Source: Trichomonas vaginalis G3 (taxonomy: Eukaryota; Parabasalia; Trichomonadida; Trichomonadidae). Taken from it: a stretch of DNA of 64,000 nucleotides. The stretch spans positions 31,635,896 to 31,699,895 of the forward strand of contig NC_067206.1 in the NCBI RefSeq assembly GCF_026262505.1, read 5' to 3'. The notes beneath the pieces were generated by a model, which did not search any database, was not told where the DNA came from, and saw only the letters and a list, made by a program, of their open reading frames with translations. A program made the position numbers and the translations under genes. Numbering within the stretch: position 1 is the first letter of the stretch; each line of letters begins with the position of its first letter. Below, in pieces: positions 41,838 through 52,944 of the stretch.

Positions 41838-43154
41838 GAAAAATATCAAATAAAATATTGTAAATAAATGATTGTAAATTAATCCGATTGTTTCCAAATG
41901 CTGAAAGATCATCTTGATTTTCGTGCTGTCGCAAGATATTATATTAAATTAAATAATGATTTGGATTATGGCATTATCTTAATAAATGTATTCATGTAGT
42001 AAGATTACAAGAAGTTTTGCAATGAATGATGGCCTTTTTTTATAATATTTATTAAATTAAAGCGGATTCCATTCTTCGGCTTGTTATTCGATGAATATTA
42101 TACCTTCGATTAATAATAGCTGATATCATCCCCTCTTATTAAAGCTTTTTACATCAAGAAAGGAGAGATTATTATTTGTTTGACCATAAAAGCTTTTCAA
42201 TGAATTCTTAGATAAATTTTCTTTAGATTTCAAATTTTTGAAAGCAAGTATAAATTTTGAATATCCACGCGCATTTTTTAATATTTGATTTTAATCATGT
42301 ATTTATATAATACATCATATATACAACAGAGAAACTCACTTAAAATCCTATTTTAGACATTTGCTTTTTTTCTTATTTCAACAATCTATATTTTTAATCA
42401 AAGTATATAATTATAATAATTTTATTTTGAATAGATTTTTTTCCTTTCAAAAATTTTAACAATGTAAATTTCATGATGATGGGTAATTTTAATTCAAATC
42501 GCTTTTGAGAAGTTACGGACCTTTCATGATTTTAAAAATCGCTTGATTTAGCTTATACAGTAGATGATTAACTCTAAGAAAAAATTGATTAGATTCTGAG
42601 TAATCAATATCGGATGATATACCATGACATAATATAGTCATATCATTTTAATACTCGTTGATATGAATAATTCAAATAAAACTCATTGAATTGTAATTGA
42701 ACAACTTTAATGTCAGAAACCATTGCCTCAATCACCATTCTATATCCATTATTGAACCCAATCAAATGCATAAATACTTTAAATCCTATCGTAATGACCA
42801 AGATATGCATTTCTAATTGAACATATTATATTTTACTTAAATACTTCATTTTTTTCAATTACCGCACCATCAGGTGCTATGTTTAAATAATTGAATAGTC
42901 CAAAATAATTAAATCAGATAAAAATTTAAAAATAAAATAATATTTAAAAACAATATATTGCTGATCAAAATAACAAATGAAAACGAATGAAAACTCGTTA
43001 TCTCCAAACTGTGAAAAGAAATAATTCGGTAATATGAATACAACTCAAAATTACCAAATAAAAACGTCCCAAAACAACTGAATTCAATGACCTCAGCAAA
43101 AATCATTGATATCAGATACATTCATGCATAAAGCATAAATACAATAATATGAAA
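41838..43154. other. Gene-free AT-rich stretch
   Basis: 3' flank of the CMGC kinase. A 70-codon minus-strand open stretch at 42909-43121 is Phe/Ile/Leu-rich and looks like AT-rich background. Confidence 0.5.
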
Positions 43155-44221
43155 TTAGATATCTTCGCTATTGTTGAAATTCATGTGAAGGAATTCATGG
43201 TTACACACATCCTCAATTGAAAATCTCTTCTTTGGATCCATGCATAACATTCCACCCAAAAAGTTGATGAATTTCAACTTATCTTCGTCTGAATCGCCAT
43301 GATTATCTCTGTATGTCATGATAATTCCTGAGAGCTTCTCAAGAGGTAATGTGGAGGGATCCTCCATTGTATTTTTTTAATAAGTTCGCTATTCTTGTCG
43401 AAGAAGTCATTGTAATGTGGAGAGACGCTCTTCATGTACGCTGGAATCTCCCCACAACGAGTTTCCATTAACTGTAAGCAATGAAGCTCCGAAGTGCCGG
43501 CAATGATTGGAAGACCAATTGCAAGCTCAGCAGCGATGCAACCCAATGACCAGATATCAATCTTTACGGTTGCTGGAAGACGTAACATAACTTCTGGTGC
43601 TCTGTAATAACGGGATTGGAAATATGTATTTGCAAACTCTTCCTCATAAATTAAGCAACCGCCAAAGTCGATAACCTTGAAGTTTCCATCGAAACCGAGC
43701 ATGATATTCTCTGGCTTCAAGTCGCCATGGCACATTTTGTTTTTATGTAAGTAAGAAATGAAAATTGAGGCATCACGGATGATCTTCTGAATCTTTGCAA
43801 GTGAAATGCCACGATATCCGCTCTGTTCAATGATATTTAAGACTGAGCAATTTAATTTTTCTGTAACAGTGAAAACGTGATCTTTGTATTCGAAGTAGTC
43901 GACATACTTACATGCGTACTGAATTGGAGCTGTCTTGTCACGCTTGATATACTTTAAAACGCAATTCTCACGATATGCTGAGTCTTTTGAGGAAGTATTG
44001 TTAGTGGATACCTTAATAGCACAGTGCTCATTAGTGTGTAATGCGATAGCCTCATAAACGCTACCAAATTCGCCAAAACCTATGAGGTGGATAAAACGAA
44101 AGGCAACACGCTTGCTTGGAGAAATAACACCGTTCATATGAATGATGAGGTGGCCCTTCGCATTCTCCAATGCCCCCTTCTTCCAAGGGACAGGATCCTG
44201 GGTAAGTGGAATACAATTCAT
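43155..44221 (-). CDS. CMGC (DYRK/CLK-like) protein kinase with one frameshift in an A-run
   Basis: The kinase starts at ATG 44221. Glycine loop GFGEFG (48-53), ATP-binding Lys in CAIKV (70), Glu85, catalytic CHGDLKPEN (164-172, HGD instead of HRD), DFG (185-187) and QSRYYRAPEVML. The last is characteristic of the DYRK/CLK branch of CMGC kinases, which phosphorylate Ser/Thr and autoactivate on the activation-loop Tyr. After ELIKK (about 43376) the frame goes wrong at a run of seven A, and the expected C-lobe (NTMEDPSTLPLEKLSGIIMT ... LCMDPKKRFSIEDVCNHEFL) continues one base out of phase to TAA at 43155. One more A would restore it. If the lesion is real the protein loses the end of its C-lobe. 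Confidence 0.85.
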
Positions 44222-44233
44222 TATTATTCTGCC

Positions 44234-44240
44234 GGAATGA
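44234..44240 (-). promoter_or_regulatory. Initiator-like element (TCATTCC)
   Basis: TCATTCC on the minus strand, 12 bases before the ATG at 44221, fits TCA(+1)Py(A/T). Confidence 0.45.
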
Positions 44241-44685
44241 ATTGAAAGGGGCCAAAATTTTTCTAAAAATTTTTAAAAGGAATACTCTACTAAGTACATA
44301 CATTAAATAATAATTGATTGGAATTTTTCAATAGATAAATTCTGACGATTTCATTTTTCCAAAAATTGAATGAAACTATAGCAGCGTTGTTAAATTGGAA
44401 AAAACGAAAAATTATAATAACACCTGCATTCACAACTTTTTTTCCAAAGGGAGATCGAAATGATAAAAAAAAAATTAAAATTTCATCGTGATTTAAATTT
44501 TGTTTGAGCGTAACATTGAAGGGGTTTAGACTTTTCTAAAGAGATATACACCTAGTAATAAACATTGAAAGATTTATATTTTTTTCATTGAAATTATATG
44601 CTTCAAGAAAATCAAAAATATGCAAAAAGGTTATAAACGCATCCAACATTTACAAATTACAAATCCATGGAAATAATAACAAAAT

Positions 44686-46269
44686 TTAATTTGATCTTGA
44701 TAAAAGTTGTTCAATCTCAATAAAATGGTTATCACGAGCAAAATCTAATGCAGTTCATCCATTGCAGTCTTTAATATCTTTTTTGGCACCAAAATCAAGT
44801 AAAAGCTTTACAACTTCAATACAATTATTATCGGCTGCGAGCATAAGCGCTGTTTTACCAGAATTGCTTGTTGCATTGATATCTGCATTTTTCTCTTTCA
44901 AATATTTTATAACATCAAAGCTATTCTTAACGCAAGCAACCATAAACGGCGTAATACCCCATTTATCTCTTCTTTCTATATTACAGCCCCTTTCTATGAA
45001 TATTTTAACAATTTCGAGCGAATTATTTGCAGATGCAATAAAAAGTCCATTCCAATTGTTTTTATCACCAACATCCATATCTATACCAGCATCTATAAGT
45101 GCAGAAGCAACTTCCACTGAACAATTATATGATGCAATGCATAACGCGTTCTTTCCATACTTATCTTGGATAGAATTGATTGCTTTCTTCTCAATTAGTT
45201 TGTTTGTGATATCAATCCTATTATGTAAAGCAGAATAAAGTATTGTTGTCCATCCAATATGGTCTTTGGCTTCAAAATCAGCTCCATTTTGCAAAATTAA
45301 GCCGAAACTCTTTAAATGATTGTTTTCGACAGCATGCATTATTGGATATTCTTTAAAATGATCATAAACTTCTGTGTTTGCGCCGTTTTTAAGTAATAAT
45401 TCAACAATATATGCAAGTCCAATTTTTGCTGCAACAATTAAGGCGGTATCATGATTAGAATCATAGACATTGATATCGTTGATATTATTTAACTTGTAAA
45501 AGAACATTTTCAAGTTGAAAAAGAAAAGTGTTGAATCCCATGAAAAATCAAATCCAAATTTTTCAATAATTTCGCATGCACATTCGTTATGATGTGATTT
45601 GATTGCATTATCAAGACATTTCTGAGTAATGTTGAACGATTCACAACAAATCTCCAGAATCCTGCAATTATTACCGAAGAAAGCGTTCTCCAGTGTCTTT
45701 TGAGTAACTTTTGCATTGTTGGCAAGCAAATACTTAAAACATTTTTCAGATCCAAACATCGCCGCTGTGTCCAATAAATTTAGACCGTTGCTCAATCGTA
45801 CGTTGAATTTAAACTTCGGTAATAATGCCAAGCATTCCAATGTCTGAGCATCATCCCAGAATAAGCAGTAGTTAATTGTTTGTTTTGGATAAATTTGATA
45901 AATTTCGTCTAGATTTTTATCGATGTATTCTTCAGGTGTATCGCCATCGTAACACTCAGTTTTGATTAACGCAGCTTGTAGTGGCTGACATGAGAAGTAA
46001 TAGTGCGATGGTATTGTTACAATTAATTTATCTACCAATTCTTTGAATAATGAATGATAAAATCTAAGATTTTTCCTATTTTTATATGATATCATATCAA
46101 TTATGTTCACAATCAACGCGTTGCAGATTATATTTTCGTCCATGAGTTTTTTCGTAAGATCAACAATGTCTGGAATTATACTATAGTCAGTTTGCCATAG
46201 GAGTTCGGTGAACTCTTCGAATTTTTTGCAATTGTTCAGCTGGTCAGCTGATAAAACAGCTAAACACAT
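44686..46269 (-). CDS. Ankyrin-repeat protein (DUF3447-like N-terminus) with a TGA at a conserved Trp
   Basis: From ATG 46269. Residues 1-150 resemble the helical N-terminal region found before ankyrin repeats in many trichomonad proteins. From about 160 to the end there are ankyrin repeats (e.g. HDTALIVAAKIGLAYIVELL, GWTTILYSALHNRIDITNKL, SGKTALMLAADNNCIEVVKL). The frame stops at TGA (44755-44757) within CNG-stop-TALDFARDNHFIEIEQLL; the residue expected there is the Trp of the repeat motif NGWTAL, and the same frame goes on 22 codons to TAA at 44686. Loss of this last half-repeat may be tolerated. Ankyrin repeats bind proteins; the partner is unknown. A minimal TCACAA motif sits four bases before the ATG. 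Confidence 0.85.
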
Positions 46270-47069
46270 TTTGTGAGAATTATATCTTTATTCAATTAAT
46301 TGAATGATCGCGATCAAACTTTCTTATGTTTTTTTATTAGTTACAGTTAATTAAAAACTATTTCCCTAATAAAACATTAAAATGACAATAACACTGTCTT
46401 GTCATGATGTTTAATTCCCCTAAGTGTTTTTTGTTTGTCACTTTTGGTAAAATTTTGGAAATTACAATTTAGATATTTTTGATAAACAATTGATATATAA
46501 TCAATATTACGATACAATTTCTTTGGATTTTGTATAGTTTACAATTTTCCCAAAATGATTTCATTTTCAAAGCTATTAACAATTCTATTAAGCTAATAGA
46601 GTAAGGGTTTCGTTTTGCTAAAATTGTCACTTTTATAGCATATTTGTTTTTGGATGTTTTGCGAAACCAAAAAAAAACTATGATATACAATGTGTGTGTA
46701 AAGAAAATACTTTATTTACTAGTTAAAAAATCATTTGGTATTGATCAAGTTATTTTTTCTGGATAAGATATTATATGGATAATTGGATAGAAAATACAAT
46801 TATATAATCTTGTACCTGGTTTAATTAAGCTAATTGTCATCAGAAACTTGTAATTTTTATGAATTTCAGATTTTCTTTTCATTACTGCTTTTCTTAATAG
46901 GTCAAGTTCTTATTTACGTTATAAAGTATGATATTTACAAATATCAAGTTATCGTGTTTTTTGAGAAATTATGAGTATAGATCCAAGGTGAAGTCATTTT
47001 TCTATCCCTGGGATAGACGATACACCCAAAATGTCACCTTTTTTGGGATTCTGTTTTTTTTGTTTTTTT

Positions 47070-47182
47070 AAGGTTCTCGCTGGCGACCCCCCACGTTCGT
47101 CGAAAAAAAATTGGTGATTGGGGGGTCGCCAGCAAAAATCAATTTTTTTTTTCGACGAATGGGGGTCGCCAGCGAGAACCTT
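47070..47182. repeat. GC-rich palindrome in hAT-like copy 2
   Basis: Same module as 36551-36662, in inverse orientation, with arms AAGGTTCTCGCTGGCGACCC / GGGTCGCCAGCGAGAACCTT and a central third copy of the CTGGCGACCCCCC motif. The two copies differ by only a few bases. Confidence 0.85.
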
Positions 47183-47631
47183 AAAAAAAACCTCTGAAAT
47201 TTTAAAAAAAAAGAAAATGTGAAAATCCCCTTGATTCGAAAAATGGACTTTACGATTATAACTTTGACTTTACCATTGAACTAATGACTCTAATGTTCGA
47301 ATTATTTATTTGGTGATAATATAACTTTAATGAAAAATTAATCAGATCAATTTAGAAATATTTATTTCATAATATTGAATGAATGTATAAATCTAAATAG
47401 TATATTATCAAAAAAAAAAAATAAAAAATAAAAAAATAAAAAAAATAAAAATAAAAAATTAATAATAATAGTACCATCACCACAATTAGCAAATTCAAAA
47501 GATATATGAATTGCTATCGATCTCTTTCAAACAAACACATAGAAATTTTGATTAAGTATTTCAAATTTTTATATGAGATAAATATTGAACAGATAAAATA
47601 TAAAACAATTTTTAATAATAAATATAGATAT

Positions 47632-49623
47632 TTATTTTGTAGCCATTAAAATTTCTCGGCTATCTAATAAAATTTTGTGAGAACGTAATCTTTTCAAATT
47701 TAGTATCAATCTTTGGTCTTTTATTGTTCTCTCACATGTTGCTTCTGAAGGTGAAGCGGAGATAACACGAAGGGCGATATCTGCAAAGATTGATACATTG
47801 CCATCTCTATGAGAGATTTCTTCCCAACCGTATTCTTGACGTTCTTGAATCATATCATCAGAGAAGATATCATTATCACTATTAATATACGTGTTAAATA
47901 GTGTAATAATATCTGTTATTGTTTGACCCGGAATACGAAATTGTTCCAAAATACTTTTGAGATACTGCCTAGCTGCAACAAAATGGTTAACCGGCTGATT
48001 TGAACTAGATGTTACATCTGCGAGATCAAGCATAGGAGGGTCAATTGTAGCAGTTACCTGACGAATTGATCCCTCCTCAACCATATCAAGAGAAACTTCA
48101 GTCGAACCTTCTTCAAAGATAGAGTCCATATAGATAGATTGAATGTCTTCTACTGGATTAACGAAAGTTACGTTTGTAATATCAAATGAATTAATTGCCG
48201 GAGATTCGTTGATCTGCGCTCCGTGGACGAATTTTTGGTTGAAATAATACCTACCTTTCGGTGTAAAAGCGAAGGCTAAGCACCAAAGACCTCCAAAGTC
48301 CGATCCAAGGGTATAGTTCAACAACGATCTTGAAAGGATTCCAGCAAAAGGATTGTTGTTGCTGCTGGAAAGGTATTGGAGTGCTTCAATACCCTTGCAA
48401 AGCCATACGTAGCAATCAGATATCTTGGTTTTATCTGATTCGAACGTGGAAATAAGCTTCTTGAGAATTGCCAAGCAGTCTCTTAAGAACTTGATGTTTT
48501 CAATATCAATACGCGTATATCTTGAAATTTTGTCTTGATACTTGATAATAAACATACAAATATTATAATCATAGATCCACCTGGTGGATACATGCTTTGG
48601 ACAGAGAGCTCCGATGTCTTCAACATGGATTCTACAAAGAGCTGATATTTCGTGGATATGTTTCACAATTGCTCCTAATGCTACGTCTTTTGTTGTCATA
48701 TATTGATAACAATTATGAATCCTGTGGCATAAACACGGGATAAACAAGATTTTGAATAACCTTGGGTCATTTGAGTTGTAGAACGATTGATTCCATCCTT
48801 TCTGAAAACATTTCAATTGCGCTTTATTGCCATCGCAAACTACACTGCTGATCTTAACATCTCTAATGAAGATTCTGTTAAATCCTTGAGTAAGCGAGTG
48901 GATATAATCTTCAGATGTTCCACCATTCATTTGGATTGACTCAACAGGATAGGGCCGCTTGCTTTGCAGAGGATTTGTGAGGGAGAAGTCCAGATTGTGA
49001 AACTGCTGAGTCTTCCCCTCATCAATGGCAACACAGGTACAGGCAAGCTTAGCAAACTCATCAACTTTTGCAACATGGATTGAATTTGCAATTTGTATCA
49101 TTGTTTGCCTTAGTTTGTCAGTTGAAATAGGCTGGTATATTTGAGAAGCTAGTTTATCAACATTGATGTTAACATTGTGTAACTGTGGGAACTTCAATAT
49201 CATCGAGTCTGCAGTATACATTATAATGGTTTTAACTAGCTTTGTAAACTCTGGGCTTGAGAAGGTATTCAGAGCCAAGTTAAATCTTCCAGTAAATGTA
49301 GCAAGCTGTTCATAGATATCCCCTAACGATATAGGTGTAAGCCCTGTTGCTGGGACGTTTTGATAGTATTGATCGATTGTTTGTTGTGATGCTACTTCTC
49401 CTGGTGTGCATATGTGCCGTTTGTTTTGGATCCATTTTTTGAAATGATCCTCACGCATTTCTTCCATTGCACAGTGGCATATAGTTCGGTCAGGACGCTT
49501 TACTAGTTCATTGCATTTAACATAATATTTTCCGTACTTATCGCCTGGTTTTTTATATCTAAGATACTGATGCTTAGTACCGACCTCAATGTCTTTATAG
49601 TACATCGGTACTGCATCAATCAT
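47632..49623 (-). CDS. hAT-superfamily transposase, copy 2 (longer form)
   Basis: 663 residues, differing from copy 1 by an added IHSLTQGF segment and about four substitutions (e.g. His for Tyr in CLCHRIHNCYQ). All hAT hallmarks are present: CVAIDEGKTQQFHN, CLCHRIHN, STRWIYDY and the C-terminal SEATCERTIKDQ dimerisation region. No break is visible, and the start has the TCATTAT initiator 7 bases upstream. This is the likelier source of active enzyme in the window. Confidence 0.92.
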   Translation of the reverse strand: MIDAVPMYYKDIEVGTKHQYLRYKKPGDKYGKYYVKCNELVKRPDRTICHCAMEEMREDHFKKWIQNKRHICTPGEVASQQTIDQYYQNVPATGLTPISLGDIYEQLATFTGRFNLALNTFSSPEFTKLVKTIIMYTADSMILKFPQLHNVNINVDKLASQIYQPISTDKLRQTMIQIANSIHVAKVDEFAKLACTCVAIDEGKTQQFHNLDFSLTNPLQSKRPYPVESIQMNGGTSEDYIHSLTQGFNRIFIRDVKISSVVCDGNKAQLKCFQKGWNQSFYNSNDPRLFKILFIPCLCHRIHNCYQYMTTKDVALGAIVKHIHEISALCRIHVEDIGALCPKHVSTRWIYDYNICMFIIKYQDKISRYTRIDIENIKFLRDCLAILKKLISTFESDKTKISDCYVWLCKGIEALQYLSSSNNNPFAGILSRSLLNYTLGSDFGGLWCLAFAFTPKGRYYFNQKFVHGAQINESPAINSFDITNVTFVNPVEDIQSIYMDSIFEEGSTEVSLDMVEEGSIRQVTATIDPPMLDLADVTSSSNQPVNHFVAARQYLKSILEQFRIPGQTITDIITLFNTYINSDNDIFSDDMIQERQEYGWEEISHRDGNVSIFADIALRVISASPSEATCERTIKDQRLILNLKRLRSHKILLDSREILMATK

Positions 49624-50566
49624 TGTTGAAATAATGAAGTGATTACTTAAGCATTTTTATTCTCAATTTGTTTTGAATAAATTCAATTTTTTAATGCATA
49701 GTTTTTAAAAATTCTCTAATATACCTTAGATATAGATACATTTATTATCAATTCAAAAATTTCAATATAGTTTTGGGATGGGTAGCCCATCCCATATATT
49801 CAAATTTTCAATGATTTTGGGTTGGGATTCCCAGACCAGAATAATTTCTAATTATAATTCGTAAAAATATATGTATATCTCATTATTACATCATTTAATA
49901 TATTTTTAGTTAAATAGTCACTATTTTCACAATTTTTATTATTAATTACTGAACTAAACAGGTTTCAAATAGAAAGAGTATAAAAGATAAGTGTTTTTCT
50001 ACATGTGTTTCGATAAGAATTATAATAATTGATGGTTTTTACAGCCAAATTTATTTTATTATTTAAATTTCAATGAAAAAAGATAAGAATTTTTTAATAA
50101 AAATTTTTTATTAAGAATTTTTTTTGTAAAATTGACACTGGGATGACGATAGGGCTGGGATCTTATCCACCCCGTTCATTTGGGAAAATTGCAGATCTAT
50201 AAATTATGAGAAACAAACAAAAATGAAAAAGATAGGAATAGCAATGAATAGTGATGTGGGTATAGAAATGTAAGAGATATGAATGCAAAGCAATCAGTAT
50301 TTAGGATATTGACCATAGATTTCGAAAAAAAAATGCTGCATATTGAGCGAAAACTATGATTATATTATAAGGCTGTCATTTAAAGCATAATGAAACTATT
50401 CCCTTTTCATTTTAATCGAATAAGATAGTAAAGATTTTTGAATTAGCTAGAAACCGATGAGATGTTTTCACAAATCAGATTTTTAATCTCTATAATGCAT
50501 AATTCACTCAATATCTCAATTTTGATATTGCGAGATATTTTTGCTATCGGTTTCGCAATTTTGACA

Positions 50567-51349
50567 TGTTATAGACCGAAAATAGATTTTTTCGGTTTTC
50601 TCTTCAAATAATTGAAAGAATGATACTATTATAGGTTTATTATATTATATAGCATATAATCATGCTATAGCCGAAAATTATAAGTTTTGAGAAGATTGAA
50701 TATAACACAAATAAATTTGAATGTAAGTTAAATTGCTTGTTGTTTTTAATAGCTATTTAATGAGAAATCCAATATTGCAAAATTCAAATTGAATGATTGA
50801 AAGAACAGAAAAAGTCATTCTTTTCAATTTCGAATTTGTTTCATTGTATTTATAATTATATGGCAAATAAGATATTTAAACTTGATTTTTGAAGGAAAAT
50901 TCACAAAATTGAATAAATTCAAATAATTTTTATTCAAAAATAAACTAGTTATTTGAGTTTAATACTAATTATCTATTCAAACTACAAAGTTTGTAATTTA
51001 AAATATTTTGTGAGATCAGCTTGAATTAATTCAAGGTTCTTTTCAATTAATATTAATGACCATATTACGCATTTTCGAACATTCTAAACCAAATATATAA
51101 AAATGGGAGACGAATGTTAAATTTGCTAGACATGGGGGAGTTGTCTGCAAAGTTTTAGCTCTTATCTCTAACAAAAAAAATTTTTAAAAAAATGACCGAA
51201 TACGTTTCACAGCGAGAAAAAAATAAAAGGCAAGATAGAATTTTCTAGACATAAAGAAGTTGTTTACCGAGTTTTAGCTCTTATCTCTAACAAAAAATTA
51301 ATTTTTAAAAAAATGACCGAATACGTTTCACAGCGAGAAAAAAATAAAA
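50567..51349. repeat. Left long terminal inverted repeat, with two ~112-bp subrepeats
   Basis: The inner part (51130-51349) holds two tandem copies of a subunit: 'agttttagctcttatctc', an A-rich stretch, then 'atgaccgaatacgtttcac' and 'agcgagaaaaaaataaaa'. The outer 550 bp are unique and AT-rich. Confidence 0.9.
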
Positions 51350-51517
51350 CTGTACACTGATTTTCATTTTCATTTCCAGTCACTTTACTTATTATTTTTC
51401 TTTTTTTTCATTTTAATTATAAATTATTTCGTATTACGTTTATTTACGTTACCATTTTCTTTATTCTTTTGAATTCCATACTAGACACTTATAGAATATT
51501 TTGATTGTTAACGTACT

Positions 51518-51524
51518 TCATTAG
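51518..51524 (+). promoter_or_regulatory. Initiator-like element of the integrase-type transposon (TCATTAG)
   Basis: TCATTAGA abuts the ATG at 51526, just inside the left repeat, supporting 51526 as the first translated codon. Confidence 0.5.
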
Positions 51525-51525
51525 A

Positions 51526-51669
51526 ATGAATCCTTACAAAGGGTATGTCGATCGAATTTACCTAATTGGTATTTCCAATCAGATTGAAGAAGGTAAAATG
51601 ACATGGGAAGAAGCTTGCACCCATGTTCCCATCGCCCCAACCTTCAATCAAATGATTTCAAATATTTAG
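51526..51669 (+). CDS. First small frame (47 codons) of the integrase-type transposon
   Basis: MNPYKGYVDRIYLIGISNQI followed by EEGKMTWEEACTHVPIAPTF, ending TAG at 51667-51669. Directly preceded by the initiator. It overlaps the main transposase frame by 67 bases and is one base out of phase (the main frame is -1 relative to it). A short upstream frame overlapping the transposase in the -1 phase is exactly how IS3/IS481-like bacterial elements are built, so either it encodes the N-terminus reached by frameshifting, or a one-base change split one gene. I see no classic slippery heptamer in the overlap. Confidence 0.6.
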   Translation: MNPYKGYVDRIYLIGISNQIEEGKMTWEEACTHVPIAPTFNQMISNI

Positions 51670-52499
51670 ATGTTTCAAAATCTTTTTTACAAAATCAATT
51701 TAGCTTACAGAATATCCCATTGCCTAAAGGCAAGAAAGGTCGTAGGGTCAATCCCTACGACCAAATCAAAGCTCTTGCTGTGATACATGACCACTGGGCC
51801 TTTCCCTGTGGTCAAACAAAACAATGGAAACGTTTGAAATTACAACAAATTGATGTATCTTATAGAGAAGTACGCAGATACTTCAAAGAAAATCATTTCA
51901 CCAAGACGCGATTAGAGCATGCCGGGCCAGAAACAGCAGTAAGATATTGGGCGCTTTCACCCAATCTTATCTGGCACGCAGATGTTCATTATTTTAGGGG
52001 TGTTCGTGGCCAATATATTTATGGCATAATCGACGATTTTAGCCGCAAAGTCCTAGCGTATATACAAATACCAGATATGCTGGCAGCGACGACAGCGAAC
52101 GTTGCGGCTTCCGCCTTCATTGAATTTGGCGCCCCTTATTGTTTCTGGACCGACAACGGTTCAGAAAATAGGGGCGCCTTTCAAGATCTACTTGATCTTT
52201 GGGGCGTCCAATGGCGGCATACAGACTCTCATTCTCCCTACCAAAATGGGAAGATTGAGAGATTCTGGCCGCCATTGGAGCGCTGCCAAAGCATTCAGGC
52301 TATTCCTGCCTTTATTTGGGAGTACAATAATAACACACCGCATGAAGATCTCCCAATTAATCCATTAACCGGAACAAATTACACGCCAAATCAAATGTAT
52401 CAGCTGAAACCGAAATACACAAATGCAGATACAGAAAGGTTGTGGCAAATATGGGATACAGATACAGGCATGACCGCTGTTGACACATTCACAGCGTAA
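51603..52499 (+). CDS. rve-fold DDE transposase (IS481/IS3-like)
   Basis: 298 residues from the ATG at 51603, though translation probably begins at 51526. Residues about 45-105 form a helix-turn-helix-like DNA-binding part (YDQIKALAVIHDHWAFPCGQ, YREVRRYFKEN). The catalytic core is typical of the retroviral-integrase fold: WHADVHYF (Asp127), GIIDDFSRKVLAY, FWTDNGSEN (Asp184) and SPYQNGKIERFW (Glu219). That is a D,D,E triad with 56 and 34 intervening residues. The TDNG(S/P)EN and QNGK.ER motifs are shared with bacterial IS481/IS3 transposases. Codons are richer in G+C than the flanks, fitting a transferred origin. Catalytic residues are all present. Confidence 0.85.
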   Translation: MGRSLHPCSHRPNLQSNDFKYLDVSKSFLQNQFSLQNIPLPKGKKGRRVNPYDQIKALAVIHDHWAFPCGQTKQWKRLKLQQIDVSYREVRRYFKENHFTKTRLEHAGPETAVRYWALSPNLIWHADVHYFRGVRGQYIYGIIDDFSRKVLAYIQIPDMLAATTANVAASAFIEFGAPYCFWTDNGSENRGAFQDLLDLWGVQWRHTDSHSPYQNGKIERFWPPLERCQSIQAIPAFIWEYNNNTPHEDLPINPLTGTNYTPNQMYQLKPKYTNADTERLWQIWDTDTGMTAVDTFTA

Positions 52500-52944
52500 T
52501 AATAAACATAATTTTTTAATTTCATTTTTAACAAGTTTTTTTAAATGTATGTAATAATTCATAATTAGTATATGCACATTGTAACAGAATAGAACAATCA
52601 CCAAAATTTTTTTTGAAATTAAAAAATAAAAGTAAAAAGTATAAAGTAATCTAACCGAAAAAGATATTTAAAAGAATTTTGGAAAAAACAGAATAAGGAT
52701 AATGATATTATTTTAGATACACAATCGATGTATTGAAGAATAATCCGGTAAAATGATGATATAAAATTAGATTATTTTACAAGTAGCTAAAAGAATAAAA
52801 CTATAATATAAAATAAATGAAGTTTAATGAAACAATAAAGGTTAAATAAATAATAAAGATTTTTATTTTATATCAGTATTGAGAAGAAGTAACAGCTGAC
52901 ACTTGGAAGACAACTTCTTTATGTCTAGAAAATTCTATCTTGCC

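Larger units (their letters stand above)
46976..50201 (-). mobile_element. hAT-like DNA transposon, copy 2 (3226 bp), nested in element A
   Basis: Ends TATAGATC / GATCTATA as in copy 1, but in inverted orientation. The flanking duplication of element A sequence is AATTATGAG (46967-46975 and 50202-50210), 9 bases, or 8 if the right end carries one extra A. It keeps the full transposase frame, the tRNA-like segment and the GC-rich palindrome (47070-47182). Confidence 0.92.

Noticed and set aside
32129-46269. UGA reassigned to Trp
   Set aside because: Genes of over 1000 codons contain no internal TGA and use TGG for Trp, while TGA closes the GP63-like, CAMK-like and 111-residue genes. Two isolated lesions are simpler.
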